The notes under the pieces were generated by a model. That model had not been told where the DNA came from and made no database searches. It was given only the letters and a program-made list of their open reading frames with translations. Both the position numbers and the translations under genes were made by a program. A DNA stretch of 64,000 nucleotides, taken from Deefgea piscis (GTDB lineage: Bacteria; Pseudomonadota; Gammaproteobacteria; Burkholderiales; Chitinibacteraceae). This document shows positions 8,473 to 17,602 of this stretch, one piece after another. Where the stretch lies: the NCBI RefSeq assembly GCF_019665785.1, contig NZ_CP081149.1, positions 992,001 through 1,056,000 of the forward strand, read 5' to 3'. How positions within the stretch are numbered: the first letter of the stretch is position 1; each line of letters opens with the position of its first letter.

Positions 8473-9183
8473 ATGCCAAATACCCCGCCCAAATGGCAAC
8501 AAATTGCCACCTTGCTGGCTGAAGACATTGCCCAAAAAACCTTACGCGGCCAATTGCCGGTGGAGCCGATCTTGGCGCAGCGCTTTGCCGTCAATCGGCA
8601 TACGGTACGCCGTGCTGTGCAAGCTTTAGAAAGCCAAGGCTTGGTGCGAATCGAGCAAGGGCGTGGCACTTTTGTGCAAGAAGATTTAATTGATTACCAA
8701 ATGGGGCGGCGCGGGCGCTTTTCGCACAGCTTGGCAGCGCAAAGCTTGAGTGGCGAAAGCCAAATTTTACGCAGTGATGTGATCATTGCCAGCGACGAGG
8801 TGTGTCAGCAGCTTGAAATTGCCGCCGGTAGTGAAGTGTTAAAAATCGAAGCGCTGGATTTTGTTGCCGAACAAGTGGTTGGCATTTGCACTGAATACCT
8901 GCCTTTGCCACGCTTTGCGGGTTTTAATACGCTGTTGGCCGAGTACGGCGTGATGAGTGATGCGCTACGCGCCGCCGGTGTGGTGAGTATGAGCAGAAAA
9001 TCATCCAAAATTACTGCCCGAATTCCACGCCCTGAAGTCGCCGCACAATTAGCGCAACCCAAAAGCCAGCCAGTGCTGTATGTCGAAAGTGTTTATCAAG
9101 ACGATCACGGTCAAGTGATTGAATACGGCATCACCCGTTTTGCCGCCAATGCGATTCAATTAGTGATTACGCCCGAAATATAA
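8473..9183 (+). CDS. phnF: GntR/HutC-family regulator of phosphonate metabolism, PhnF type
   Basis: Transcription factor of 236 residues. The N-terminal GntR helix-turn-helix (about 8-75) contains LAQRFAVNRHTVRRAVQALE and RIEQGRGTFVQE. The C-terminal UTRA ligand domain follows, with LPLPRFAGFN and a closing VIEYGITRFAANAIQLVI. This layout is the PhnF type found with phosphonate genes. It is divergent from the AEP catabolic and transport genes, which all lie on the minus strand to the right. The palindrome in its own promoter recurs before phnW and phnS2, which makes it the likely local controller. The inducer is not visible from sequence; AEP or phosphonoacetaldehyde would be a guess. Confidence 0.85.
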   Translation: MPNTPPKWQQIATLLAEDIAQKTLRGQLPVEPILAQRFAVNRHTVRRAVQALESQGLVRIEQGRGTFVQEDLIDYQMGRRGRFSHSLAAQSLSGESQILRSDVIIASDEVCQQLEIAAGSEVLKIEALDFVAEQVVGICTEYLPLPRFAGFNTLLAEYGVMSDALRAAGVVSMSRKSSKITARIPRPEVAAQLAQPKSQPVLYVESVYQDDHGQVIEYGITRFAANAIQLVITPEI

Positions 9184-9186
9184 TTC

Positions 9187-9531
9187 CTAACGCGGGATTT
9201 TCATCGACCAATACGCCAAAGCCCAGACGCCATACATGGCAATAAAATAAGCGTTGATCAGCTTAATAATAAGCAGCAAATTGCCCGCCAAACCCTCGCT
9301 TGGCCAACTGGCGGTGACGGTATTTATCGCGATTAAAATCAGCACCGACAGCGCCAATTGCCATAAAAACAACCAGCGATAGGCCAAGCCCTTGGCGTTG
9401 CGATAAGCAAACGTGGCGGGATCAGCGCGCTGGATTTCGACATACGCCGGAATGATCAAATACCAAAACAGCTGGCGAATAATCGGTTGATCCCAGTGGG
9501 TAACAATGGTTTTGGCGGTAGCAAGATTCAT
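9187..9531 (-). CDS. Small inner-membrane protein of unknown function
   Basis: Protein of 114 residues with two long hydrophobic segments (about 50-70, LALSVLILIAIN, and 80-108, LLLIIKLINAYFIAMYGVWAL) and a weaker one near 20-33. I do not recognise a family. It ends three bases from the phnF stop in a convergent arrangement and lies downstream of the FAD oxidoreductase on the same strand, 205 bases away. It could be the last gene of the AEP unit or separately transcribed. The 205-base gap shows no clear terminator. Confidence 0.6.
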   Translation of the reverse strand: MNLATAKTIVTHWDQPIIRQLFWYLIIPAYVEIQRADPATFAYRNAKGLAYRWLFLWQLALSVLILIAINTVTASWPSEGLAGNLLLIIKLINAYFIAMYGVWALAYWSMKIPR

Positions 9532-9736
9532 GATCTGTCTGTGGATGCAAAGTCAGCTCGAGTGTGCCACAGCCCAAGCCGCAACGCTTGTTTTAGCGCA
9601 ATTTCCGCGCGGGCAAACTCTGTTTACCCCCTCTGCATGGGTATATTGCCATGAACATTGGATACAATGCGATGGTAGTAAATACCCAGCTAGGGTATGC
9701 AAAAGGATTTGTGCACGCGGTAGATTCGTTTGTGGC

Positions 9737-11140
9737 TTAGGCTTTATCGGCTTTGCCGGCGGCGTTGGCAAAACGGGCGAGGATTTTGTCAAAGAACATC
9801 GGGCGTTGATTGTTGTCTTCGCAGGCTTCTTTGCGGCGGATGGCGTTGCGTACCAACATACTGCCTAGCCAGCGTATTGGCTCGGGCGGGAAGTAACCCA
9901 GTGGTCCGCTGACCAAGGCGCACTGCGCCCAGCCGTCTTTTTCCCCCCGCACCATGCTGCTTAAAATCTGCCCGCCTAAATAGCAGGTGCTCACGCCGTT
10001 GCCAGAATAACCAAAGCCGTAGCAAATATTGGGCTGTTGATCCAGATACCCAAAAAACGGTAAACCGGTGACGGATCGATCGGAGGCACCATTCCACGAC
10101 GCGGCAATCGGCACCTCGGCCAAACGCGGGAAAAAGTCGTGCAGCGTTTGTTTTAGCTGGTTTTGGTAGCGGCTAGCTTGGTCAAATTCGGCGAGCATTT
10201 TGCCGCCAAAAGCAAAGGTGTTGCCGCCTTTGCCGAGCATTAAGCGGCCATCGCTGGTGCTGCGATAGTAATGAACAAAAATCCGCGAATCGCAAATGGA
10301 CGCACCATGCGTGAGGCCAAGCGCTTGAATTGCTTCAGGGCAGGGCTCGGTGATCACCATATCGGACGACACAATGGCAATGCTGCGCGCAAATTGGCGG
10401 AACTGGCTGGCCATCCACGCATTCATCGCCAACACCACGTGCTGGGCGACTACCTCACCATCGCTGGTGACCACGCGTGCTGGCTGACCATATTCAATGC
10501 GCTGCATGGCGGTATTTTCATAAATGAGCACGCCCAAGGATTCGGCAACGCGCGCCATGCCGCGCACCAAGAGCCCCGGATGCACGCTGCCCGCAATCGG
10601 TGAAAATTCCCCAGATAAATGCCGAGTTGAACCGGCGATTTTTTGCACTTCATCGCGATCTAAAGTCTGCCAGCTATTGATGTCATGCGCGTTGAGCGCC
10701 GCCATTACGCCGTCCATACTGCCGCTTTGTGCGCGATTAGTGGCGGTATAGAGCGCGCCGTCAATGCGTAGATCGGCTTGCAGCTGATACTGCGCACAAA
10801 AATCCCGAATCGCATAAACGGCGGCTTCTGAGGCTTTGACGATTTTGATGGCTTCAGCTGCACCAAATAGCCGCGTCAGCGTGCTTAATTTGGGGGCTAA
10901 AGTTAGCACGCAACCGCCATTGCGCCCCGATGCGCCACTGCCGCACAGACCTTTGTCGATGATGACAATCTGCAGCTCGGGCTGTTGTTGTTTGAGTAAA
11001 ATCGCCGTCCACAATCCGGTATAGCCACCGCCGACAATGCACACATCAGCGTGGCGCTTGCCATTCAGACTTGGGCGTGGCGGGCGGTTTTCTTGCGCGA
11101 GCGCGTCGGCAAACCACCAAGGTTGAAAAGTCTCACTCAT
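9737..11140 (-). CDS. FAD-dependent amine oxidoreductase (DAO family) of the AEP cluster
   Basis: Flavoprotein of 467 residues. The FAD-binding Rossmann motif is [17 protein letters not shown] near residues 33-49, followed by [10 protein letters not shown] near 67-76, typical of glycine/sarcosine-oxidase relatives such as PuuB. The C-terminal half includes [14 protein letters not shown] and [16 protein letters not shown], which complete the FAD site. It overlaps phnX by four bases, so it belongs to the phnW-phnX unit. FAD oxidoreductases in such loci (the PbfC/PbfD types) have been shown to release AEP from N-substituted derivatives. That role here is inferred from context and would feed PhnW. 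An electron acceptor other than oxygen is not excluded. Confidence 0.75.
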   Translation of the reverse strand: MSETFQPWWFADALAQENRPPRPSLNGKRHADVCIVGGGYTGLWTAILLKQQQPELQIVIIDKGLCGSGASGRNGGCVLTLAPKLSTLTRLFGAAEAIKIVKASEAAVYAIRDFCAQYQLQADLRIDGALYTATNRAQSGSMDGVMAALNAHDINSWQTLDRDEVQKIAGSTRHLSGEFSPIAGSVHPGLLVRGMARVAESLGVLIYENTAMQRIEYGQPARVVTSDGEVVAQHVVLAMNAWMASQFRQFARSIAIVSSDMVITEPCPEAIQALGLTHGASICDSRIFVHYYRSTSDGRLMLGKGGNTFAFGGKMLAEFDQASRYQNQLKQTLHDFFPRLAEVPIAASWNGASDRSVTGLPFFGYLDQQPNICYGFGYSGNGVSTCYLGGQILSSMVRGEKDGWAQCALVSGPLGYFPPEPIRWLGSMLVRNAIRRKEACEDNNQRPMFFDKILARFANAAGKADKA

Positions 11141-11967
11141 GGCCGCTGGCCTTGCGCTAAAGCATGTTCGATTTGCGTGATCACGTTGGGTAAATCAGCG
11201 ATGCTATCGATGACAAAATGCGCGCCGGCAGCGCTGAGTTTGGCCGTGGCTTGCTCGCGTAACGGCGCTTGCTCGCTCGGCGTGAGTGCCAGCCACTCGT
11301 TTTCAGTGAGGCCAACTTCATTACCGCTAATCGCTAAACCGACGGTCCACATGCCCGCATTTAAGCCCTCAGCAATGCCCGGCACGGTGTCGTCGACTTT
11401 AACGCAGGCGGCAACATGGCTGATGCCCAGTTCAATCACATTGGCCAGCGCCATCCAAGGTCCCGGGCGTGCGCCAGCTTTGAGATCATCGGCGGCAATA
11501 GTGCAATCGGGTGTAAAGCCGTATTGCGTGGCGATGGGTTGCAATGTGTTCATTACAGCGCGCGGGTAGCCGGTGCAACTGCCGATTTTAAGTCCGTGCC
11601 CACGCAATTGTTTAATGGTGTCGATGGCGCCGGTGATCGGTTGCGAAAATTCGCCCACATGTGCAATTTGCAGCGGCATAAACAGCGCGTAAATATGGTC
11701 CACATCGGTGTCATTCATCTCGCGAGCATATTGAGCGTGCCAGCGCGCTGCTACGCTTGGCGTTTGGCCAACGGCTTTGATGTGATCCCACTTGGCTAAG
11801 CCCATCGGCACGCGTGCTTCGGCCAAGGTGATTGCGATGCCGCATTGTGCAAAAGCTTCAACTAAGACTTGGGTGGGGGCAAATGAGCCAAAATCGAGCA
11901 CGGTGCCAGCCCAATCAAAGATAACGGCTTGTAATGGACCGGTGTAAGCGCGTGAAGTATTAAGCAT
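11137..11967 (-). CDS. phnX: Phosphonoacetaldehyde hydrolase (phosphonatase)
   Basis: HAD-superfamily enzyme of 276 residues that cleaves phosphonoacetaldehyde to acetaldehyde and phosphate. The nucleophile loop is FDWAGTVLD with Asp18. The cap-domain lysine that forms the Schiff base fits Lys59 in [10 protein letters not shown]. Motif II is in [12 protein letters not shown], and the acidic motif is [10 protein letters not shown]. Length and motifs match the family. The start ATG at 11967 overlaps the phnW stop by eight bases. The gene is intact although the upstream phnW is interrupted, so the enzyme could still work on phosphonoacetaldehyde from another source. Confidence 0.93.
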   Translation of the reverse strand: MLNTSRAYTGPLQAVIFDWAGTVLDFGSFAPTQVLVEAFAQCGIAITLAEARVPMGLAKWDHIKAVGQTPSVAARWHAQYAREMNDTDVDHIYALFMPLQIAHVGEFSQPITGAIDTIKQLRGHGLKIGSCTGYPRAVMNTLQPIATQYGFTPDCTIAADDLKAGARPGPWMALANVIELGISHVAACVKVDDTVPGIAEGLNAGMWTVGLAISGNEVGLTENEWLALTPSEQAPLREQATAKLSAAGAHFVIDSIADLPNVITQIEHALAQGQRP

Positions 11968-13084
11968 GATGTTTCTCCGCTGGGCTAAGCCAGTTCAATT
12001 GAGTGAGGACGTCGATAATGGCGTGCGCGGCTTGTTGCAGTTGCGCTGGGTCAATCGCGCCGATGCAGCCAACGCGAAAGGTCTCTACCGTGGTGAGTTT
12101 GCCCGGATAGAGTAAAAATCCGCGCTGGCTCATTGCCTGATAAAAAGCGCTAAATTGATAATCAGGATGGCGCGGCGCGTGGAAAGTCAAAATAATCGGC
12201 GCTTGCAATTCAGGCGCTAAAAATAAATCTAAACCGGCGTGGCTTAACGATTTGATTAATACGTTAGCATTGGCGGTATAGCGTGCTAAGCGAGTAGGGC
12301 GGCCGCCTTCGGCTTGATACTGGTCTATTGCGGCGCGTAATGCCGCCACTACATGCGTCGGTGGCGTAAAGCGCCATTGCCCCGTGCGCTGTAGATAATC
12401 GTATTGATCGGCCAAATCGAGCGCCAGCGACGGACTATTGCCGTGGGCCAGTGCGATGGCGCTGGTTTGGGCAATCACAAAACCCATGCCGGGAACGCCC
12501 TCTAAGCATTTGCCCGATGCGGCGATGAGCGCGCAAATCGGCATCCGCGCTAAATCAATGTCCAGCGCGCCAAAAGACGACATCGCATCAACAATCAGCT
12601 CGGCGCCATGCGCGGCAACGATGTTGGCGATGTCGCTCAGTGGGTTTAAGAGGCCGGTAGCGGTTTCGCAATGAATCAGGCCCACGTAGCCAATGCTGGG
12701 ATCGGCGCTCAGCGCCGCATCGAGCGCTGCCGGATCCACTGGCACGCCGTCAGGCCAGCTTAAAGTCGCGACATTCAAGCCGATTTTCTGCGCGATTTTG
12801 TGCATTCTTTGCCCATAAGCGCCGTTGTTGAGCACCAATATTTTGCTGCTCTTATTCACCAGCGTGCCAATGGCCGCTTCAACGGCAAAAGTGCCAGAGC
12901 CTTGCAATGGAATGCAGCAGTGCTGCGTTTAGCCGTTGGCAATCGCCAATAGATCAGCGCAAACCGACGCGGTTAAGGCATTAAAATCGCCATCCCATGA
13001 GCCCCAATCTTTAAGCATCGCCGTTCGCGTTGCCAAGCTGGTGCTCAGTGGCCCTGGAGTGAGTAAGATTTTTTCTTGGCGCAT
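11960..13084 (-). pseudogene. phnW: 2-aminoethylphosphonate:pyruvate transaminase interrupted by one stop codon
   Basis: The full frame from ATG 13084 to TAA 11960 encodes 374 codons, the normal PhnW size, with a single in-frame TAA at 12931-12929 (codon 52). Before the stop it reads [20 protein letters not shown], the expected PhnW N terminus. After the stop it continues in the same frame with PLQGSGTFAVEAAIG, which is the PLP phosphate-binding region. The PLP lysine lies in IAASGKCLEGVPG. PhnW converts AEP and pyruvate to phosphonoacetaldehyde and alanine. AAGGA precedes ATG 13084 by about five bases; an adjacent ATG at 13087 is possible. Only a point change separates this from an intact gene. 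A downstream TTG at 12907 would make a protein lacking the N-terminal segment. Confidence 0.88.
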
Positions 13085-13093
13085 CATAGTCCT

Positions 13094-13107
13094 TTCATCT
13101 AGATGAA
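13094..13107 (-). promoter_or_regulatory. Probable PhnF operator before phnW
   Basis: The perfect 14-bp palindrome TTCATCTAGATGAA sits just upstream of the phnW ribosome site. CATCTAGATGAATTTTT recurs at 17593-17609 before phnS2, and CGTCTAGACG lies before phnF. The position between promoter and start codon suits repression. The upstream 340 bases to phnU2 contain a 9-bp hairpin (13248-13270) and a 24-bp repeat, but no gene. Confidence 0.65.
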
Positions 13108-13247
13108 TTTTTATCCCCGAAAAATGCGCCTAAGGCGCGGGGGTATTGCTGTGTGATCAATATTTAATAAAGCTGGTAGTTAAATACCTACGGGTGCTGA
13201 TCAGGTGTTGATGAAGGCTAAAGCATCACTGCACACCCCCATCCCAG

Positions 13248-13270
13248 CCTTCCCCCATCAAGGGGGAAGG
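13248..13270. repeat. GC-rich hairpin in the phnU2-phnW gap
   Basis: CCTTCCCCC, loop ATCAA, GGGGGAAGG: a perfect 9-bp stem. There is no T run in either direction, so it is not a standard terminator. It resembles the short extragenic palindromes that are scattered in many proteobacterial genomes. It may mark the end of the phnS2-T2-U2 transcript. Confidence 0.5.
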
Positions 13271-13362
13271 AGCTACAGTCGCGCGACTCAAACGATTGTG
13301 ATTTAACGTATCAACATCAAATCTGAACAAAGCCCTAAGGGTTTGCGCGCTGATCAGGTACC

Positions 13363-13386
13363 GTGCCGCAGGCACTTAAAACCAAG
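13363..13386. repeat. 24-bp direct repeat with an internal GTGCC-GCA-GGCAC hairpin, copy 1
   Basis: An identical 24-base sequence occurs at 16442-16465. Both contain the small stem GTGCCGCAGGCAC followed by TTAAAACCA. The two copies lie on either side of the phnT2-phnU2 gene pair, just after phnU2 and just after phnS2 in transcription order. Confidence 0.7.
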
Positions 13387-13438
13387 AATACTTAAGCCAA
13401 ACCAACTCGTTGCTACGCTGAGATTTAGCCCTGCCTCC

Positions 13439-15133
13439 TCATTCTTGTCGCCGCCAGCGTTGGCTGCGTTGTTGTAAAAAATGACTGACGACGGCAAAAA
13501 CAGCGCAGGCAGCGGCTGAGCTGATGACGATTAAAGTCGCCATCGCTGCCGAAGCTGCGGTATCGCCAGCGTCGTCCATATTGAGCACCGATACCGAGGC
13601 CAGCATGGTGTCGGGGGTATAAATAAACACCACGGCCGACACCGTGGTCATGGTGGCGATAAAGAAATAGCGCGCAATTTCTAGGGCTGCTGGCAGGCAA
13701 ATCGGTAACGTGACTCGCCAAGCGGTGATCCAAAACGGCACTTTGAGTGAGGCGGCGACCAATTCAAATTCTGCGTCCAGTTGCTTGAGTGCGGTGACGG
13801 CAGTCAGGTGCGCGGTGGTGTAAAAATGCGCGATCGAGCACAGCACCAAGATCGACATCGTGCCGTAGAGCGCATTGAGCGGATTGCTTGGATGATTAAA
13901 AAAGAACACATAACCCAAGCCCAGCACCAATCCGGGCACCGCCATTGGCAGCATGGCTAATAAATGCAAAATGGGTCGCCAGCCACGGCAAGTGGCGACT
14001 TTTTCGGTGAGCCACGCGCCGCTAAACACCAAGATCGAGCCAAATAGCGCGGTATACGCCGACATTTTTAAGCTATTGCTAAACGCGCTCCAACCGCCGC
14101 CATCTACATCGTCAAAATTAAAATGCTGTAAAGACAGCTGCATTTGATACGGCCATTGCTTAATCAACGCCGCCGCGATGGCGGTGCCAAGCATCAGTAG
14201 CAAGGCGCCGCTGACGACGAGGCAAAACAGCAGTGCAGAGCGATCTAGCCACGGTGTCGCTTTGATGTGGAGCGTTTGCGCCCGTGCAGTGAGTAGCGCT
14301 TGTTGCTTTTTTTGCGAGTAATGATCGAGCACAAAAGACAATACCGCCGGCACCAAGAGCAGCAAACCAATGACCGCGCCGCGCGAGAAGTTTTGCTGAC
14401 CGATCACTTGCTTATACGCTTCAAGCGCCAACACGTTAAATGAGCCGCCGATGACTTTGGCGACGCCAAAATCAGTGATCACCAAGGTAAACACCACCAC
14501 TGCCGCCGACAACACGCCGTAGCGAACGCTAGGCAAAGTAACGGTGAACCATTGCCGGATGCGGCCTGCGCCGAGCGCGCTTGCCGCTTCGTATAAGCGG
14601 CCATCGGCAACGCGCAGAGCGGTGAGTAAAATCATCATCGCGTGCGGAAAAGTAAAAAACACTTGGCCGATCACAATGCCCCAAAAGCCATAAATACTGC
14701 CGTCGGGAAACCAAGATTTAAGTAAGCCTTGATTGCCAAATAAATACACCAGCGCAATCCCCGGTAGCAGCGACGGCGCTAATAGCGGAATCAAAGCCAG
14801 CATTCGCATGCTGCCTTTGGCCGGCATGGCCGAGCGGGTGAGGGCTGCGGCGTATAAATACGCCAGTGGAATCACAATCAGCGTGCTCATTAGCGCTAAT
14901 TTGACGCTATTGAATAAGCTTTGCAGCAAGCTGGGCGAATCGAGTACCGCTTCAATACTGCCTAAGCCCCATTGCTCGGTTTTAGGATCAAACAAAGCTT
15001 GGCTTAAAATCGCCAATAAGGGGGCAGCTAAAATCAACAGCAAAATCAGCACAATGCCGCCAGCAATCAGCGTGGCCCAGTATTCATTGCGCCAGCCTGC
15101 GTGCGGTGCTTCGAGGGTGAGTGTTGAGTTCAT
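13439..15133 (-). CDS. phnU2: AEP ABC importer, fused double permease (PhnU2 type)
   Basis: Membrane protein of 564 residues built from two permease modules in one chain, about 12 hydrophobic segments in all. Each half has an EAA-type loop: EAASALGAGRIRQWFTVTLP near 183-202 and LVAASLKVPFWITAWRVTLP near 462-481. This double-length layout is that of the putative AEP transporter permease PhnU2, rather than the separate PhnU and PhnV of Salmonella. ATG 15133 overlaps the ATPase stop by four bases. The fused chain would replace the usual permease dimer. The substrate is inferred from the adjacent phnW/phnX/phnF genes. Confidence 0.85.
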   Translation of the reverse strand: MNSTLTLEAPHAGWRNEYWATLIAGGIVLILLLILAAPLLAILSQALFDPKTEQWGLGSIEAVLDSPSLLQSLFNSVKLALMSTLIVIPLAYLYAAALTRSAMPAKGSMRMLALIPLLAPSLLPGIALVYLFGNQGLLKSWFPDGSIYGFWGIVIGQVFFTFPHAMMILLTALRVADGRLYEAASALGAGRIRQWFTVTLPSVRYGVLSAAVVVFTLVITDFGVAKVIGGSFNVLALEAYKQVIGQQNFSRGAVIGLLLLVPAVLSFVLDHYSQKKQQALLTARAQTLHIKATPWLDRSALLFCLVVSGALLLMLGTAIAAALIKQWPYQMQLSLQHFNFDDVDGGGWSAFSNSLKMSAYTALFGSILVFSGAWLTEKVATCRGWRPILHLLAMLPMAVPGLVLGLGYVFFFNHPSNPLNALYGTMSILVLCSIAHFYTTAHLTAVTALKQLDAEFELVAASLKVPFWITAWRVTLPICLPAALEIARYFFIATMTTVSAVVFIYTPDTMLASVSVLNMDDAGDTAASAAMATLIVISSAAACAVFAVVSHFLQQRSQRWRRQE

Positions 15134-16230
15134 GCGCTCACCTCGGGCAAAAAGCAGCGCAGCTTGTCGGCAGGTAAATAAATCGGAATCAGCTGCTGCT
15201 CGGCAAGGCGCAATTGCGCCATTTCGCGATGGCTAATAATGACTTCGAGCTCAATGCCATCCCATTCATTAACCAACAGCCGTAGGCGATAAATGCTGCC
15301 TAATAGCTCAAGCTGCAGTAACTTTCCTAAACCCACTTGTGGGTCATTACGCCATTGCGGCAATAGCTCAATGTCTTCTGGACGAATAAACACATCGTAT
15401 TGCTGGCCTTGCACCAAGGCATTGGCGCGATGCGTCGCGAGCGTATGCCGCCCCAATTGCACTTGATGGGGGCCGACCGCAAGGGTGTTGAGCCAATTGC
15501 AATGGCCAACAAAGTTGGCGACAAAACGGCTGGCTGGGTGCTGATAGATTTGTGCTGGCGTGCCAATTTGCTCAATCACACCGTGATTCATCACCACGAT
15601 TCGGTCGGCCATGGTGAGCGCTTCTTCTTGGTCGTGGGTCACCATAATGGTGGTGATGCCCAGCTGCTGTTGCAGCGCTTTAATTTCACCGCGTAAATGC
15701 GCGCGAACTTGCGCATCGAGCGCCGAGAGGGGTTCGTCTAGTAACAGTAAATTCGGTGAGGTGGCCAAAGCGCGCGCCAGCGCAACGCGTTGTTGTTGGC
15801 CGCCAGAAATTTGCGCTGGGTACTGCTCGGCCAAGGCCGAAAGACCGATTAAATCGAGTAATTCATTGACGCGGCGTTGCTGATCTTGTGCGCGACCCTT
15901 CAGGCCATAGGCGATATTGCGTGCAATCGTTAGATTGGGAAACAGCGCATACGACTGAAACACAATGCCGTAATCGCGTTGATTGGGGGCGGCATGCGTA
16001 ATGTCGCGGCCCGCTTGGGCAATCAGCCCGCGATCACACGACTCAAGCCCAGCAATAATGCGCAGCAAGGTGGTTTTGCCGCAGCCGGATGGCCCCAATA
16101 GGCAAACAAACTCGCCTTTACTCACGGTTAGTGAGATATCGCGCAAAGCGCTAAATGCGCCAAAGTTTTTATTCACGCCATGAATGGTTAATTCAGCGTG
16201 TTGGCTGGCGATGGCGGGTGCTCGGTTCAT
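15130..16230 (-). CDS. phnT2: AEP ABC importer, ATP-binding protein (PhnT2 type)
   Basis: ATPase of 366 residues. Walker A is GPSGCGKTT at 46-54, the signature ISGGQQQRVALARAL follows, and Walker B is LLLLDEPLSALD. The switch histidine is in IMVTHDQEEALTM. A TOBE-like C-terminal domain (YDVFIRPEDIELLP) closes the protein. AAGGAC precedes the ATG. Four-base overlap with phnU2 indicates one transcript. Among MalK-type ATPases the specific assignment rests on the partner double permease and the AEP genes. Confidence 0.85.
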   Translation of the reverse strand: MNRAPAIASQHAELTIHGVNKNFGAFSALRDISLTVSKGEFVCLLGPSGCGKTTLLRIIAGLESCDRGLIAQAGRDITHAAPNQRDYGIVFQSYALFPNLTIARNIAYGLKGRAQDQQRRVNELLDLIGLSALAEQYPAQISGGQQQRVALARALATSPNLLLLDEPLSALDAQVRAHLRGEIKALQQQLGITTIMVTHDQEEALTMADRIVVMNHGVIEQIGTPAQIYQHPASRFVANFVGHCNWLNTLAVGPHQVQLGRHTLATHRANALVQGQQYDVFIRPEDIELLPQWRNDPQVGLGKLLQLELLGSIYRLRLLVNEWDGIELEVIISHREMAQLRLAEQQLIPIYLPADKLRCFLPEVSA

Positions 16231-16441
16231 ACAAAGTCCTTACGGTTGCTGGCCTTTCATGCAGTAGACCCAAAACGATGCTGCCCTACTCTTGCTGGTA
16301 CAGGATGTTGCTGAGCTGGGTATTGTTGCGCGGTGGCGCGCGTTAAATTATTTAAAGGGGTATTGATACTAATCTCAGATTGCAAATGTGATATGTGGAG
16401 ATACCCATGCAATTTGATGGTGTTCATACTGAGTGTTGATG

Positions 16442-16465
16442 CCGTGCCGCAGGCACTTAAAACCA
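16442..16465. repeat. 24-bp direct repeat, copy 2
   Basis: Identical to 13363-13386. It lies in the 274-base gap between phnS2 and phnT2 (16231-16504), where the GTGCC-GCA-GGCAC stem could attenuate or stabilise the message between binding protein and ATPase. No gene is visible in that gap. Confidence 0.65.
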
Positions 16466-16504
16466 TCAACACCCAACCTGAACACCTGTCAAAAAGCGAC
16501 TAGC

Positions 16505-17524
16505 TTATTTCTTAGGCTCTGATTTGCTGTCGTAGCGTTTGGTCCACTCGGCGAGGGTTTTGTCGCGCATTGCAGCCGAGACGCGTAGATCTTGTTTGAT
16601 CAGACGTTGTTCGTAGTCCGCTGGAATATGCGCATTGGGCTTGGCAATGCCGGGCATGGCGACGATGGCGAAGTTCTTTTCATACAGCTCGTTGGCTGAT
16701 TTTGATGCTGACCAATCGGCGAGTTTTTTTGCCGCTTCGAGGTTTTTGCTGCCTTTCATAATGGCGGTGGCTTCTAGATCCCAGCCTAAGCCTTCTTTTG
16801 GAAACACCAAATCAATTGGCGCGCCGCTGTCTTTGATTTTGGCGGCACGGTATTCAAATGAAATGCCGATTGGGAATTCACCGGCAGCGGCTTGTTTGCA
16901 AGGTTTTGATCCGGAGTGGGTGTATTGCGCGATGTTATCGTGCAGTTTATCCATATACGCCCAGCCTTCTTTTTCGCCCATGATTTGCAACCATGCGCTC
17001 ACGTCAAAATAACCGGTGCCGCTTGAAGCTGGATTGGGCATCACGATTTTATTTTTGTATTCAGGCTTGGTCAGGTCTTTCCAGCTTTCGGGTTTTTTAA
17101 TGCCCTGTTTGGCCGCTTCAACCGTGTTAAAGCAAATCGCCGCGCCCCATACATCCATGCCCACCCACGCTGGTGGCGTGCGATCATCGACATAGGCTTT
17201 ACTGAGTAGCTCAACGCCTTTAGGCGCATAAGGTTGCAGCATGCCGTCTTTTTCAAAAATCAATAATGACGATGCAGCTAGGCCCATCACCACATCGGCT
17301 TGTGGATTGGCTTTTTCGGCGAGTAATTTCGCGGTAATAATGCCGGTAGAATCTCTCACCCATTTGATTTTAATGTCTGGATTTTCGGCTTCAAATTTGG
17401 CCTGATACGCTTTGAGCTGATCGGCTTCAAGCGCGGTATACACTGTGAGTGTGGTTTCGGCCAAAGCCAGTGGTGCCGTCAAAAGTAGCGACAGAGCAAG
17501 CGACAGCGAGGTGAGGGTTTTCAT
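16505..17524 (-). CDS. phnS2: Periplasmic AEP-binding protein (PhnS2 type)
   Basis: Solute-binding protein of 339 residues of the iron/thiamine/phosphonate binding class. Residues 1-22 form a signal peptide ending ALAE. The mature start TTLTVYTALEADQLKAYQAK, and later VVMGLAASSLLIFEKDGML and MPNPASSGTGYFDVSAWLQ, match the putative AEP-binding PhnS2 family. ATG at 17524 begins the signal peptide and has AAGG upstream; the longer frame is rejected. It is separated from phnT2 by 274 bases with a hairpin repeat, an arrangement that often lets the binding protein be made in excess. A TCTAGA palindrome lies 69 bases upstream. Confidence 0.85.
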   Translation of the reverse strand: MKTLTSLSLALSLLLTAPLALAETTLTVYTALEADQLKAYQAKFEAENPDIKIKWVRDSTGIITAKLLAEKANPQADVVMGLAASSLLIFEKDGMLQPYAPKGVELLSKAYVDDRTPPAWVGMDVWGAAICFNTVEAAKQGIKKPESWKDLTKPEYKNKIVMPNPASSGTGYFDVSAWLQIMGEKEGWAYMDKLHDNIAQYTHSGSKPCKQAAAGEFPIGISFEYRAAKIKDSGAPIDLVFPKEGLGWDLEATAIMKGSKNLEAAKKLADWSASKSANELYEKNFAIVAMPGIAKPNAHIPADYEQRLIKQDLRVSAAMRDKTLAEWTKRYDSKSEPKK

Positions 17525-17592
17525 TGCACAAGCCTTATTGCGAGAGTTTAAAGTGGCGCTATTATGCTCAGCGCAAAGTGACAAACCGATTA

Positions 17593-17602
17593 CATCTAGA
17601 TG
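17593..17602 (-). promoter_or_regulatory. Probable PhnF operator before phnS2
   Basis: The palindrome CATCTAGATG lies here, followed by AATTTTT on the plus strand. It shares 17 consecutive bases (17593-17609) with the operator before phnW (13097-13113). This is the third member of the TCTAGA-centred set in the AEP locus. Confidence 0.65.

Noticed and set aside
9506..9868. Frame of 120 codons on the plus strand over the end of the FAD oxidoreductase
   Set aside because: It overlaps the end of the FAD oxidoreductase and the start of the small membrane protein gene, without any motif of its own.
12907..13084. Functional shortened PhnW starting at TTG 12907
   Set aside because: It would lack the first 60 residues, including the conserved TPGP region, and TTG 12907 has no ribosome site.
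13484..15133. Separate phnU and phnV permeases
   Set aside because: One continuous frame of 564 residues covers both modules with no internal stop or start signal, so it is a fused permease.
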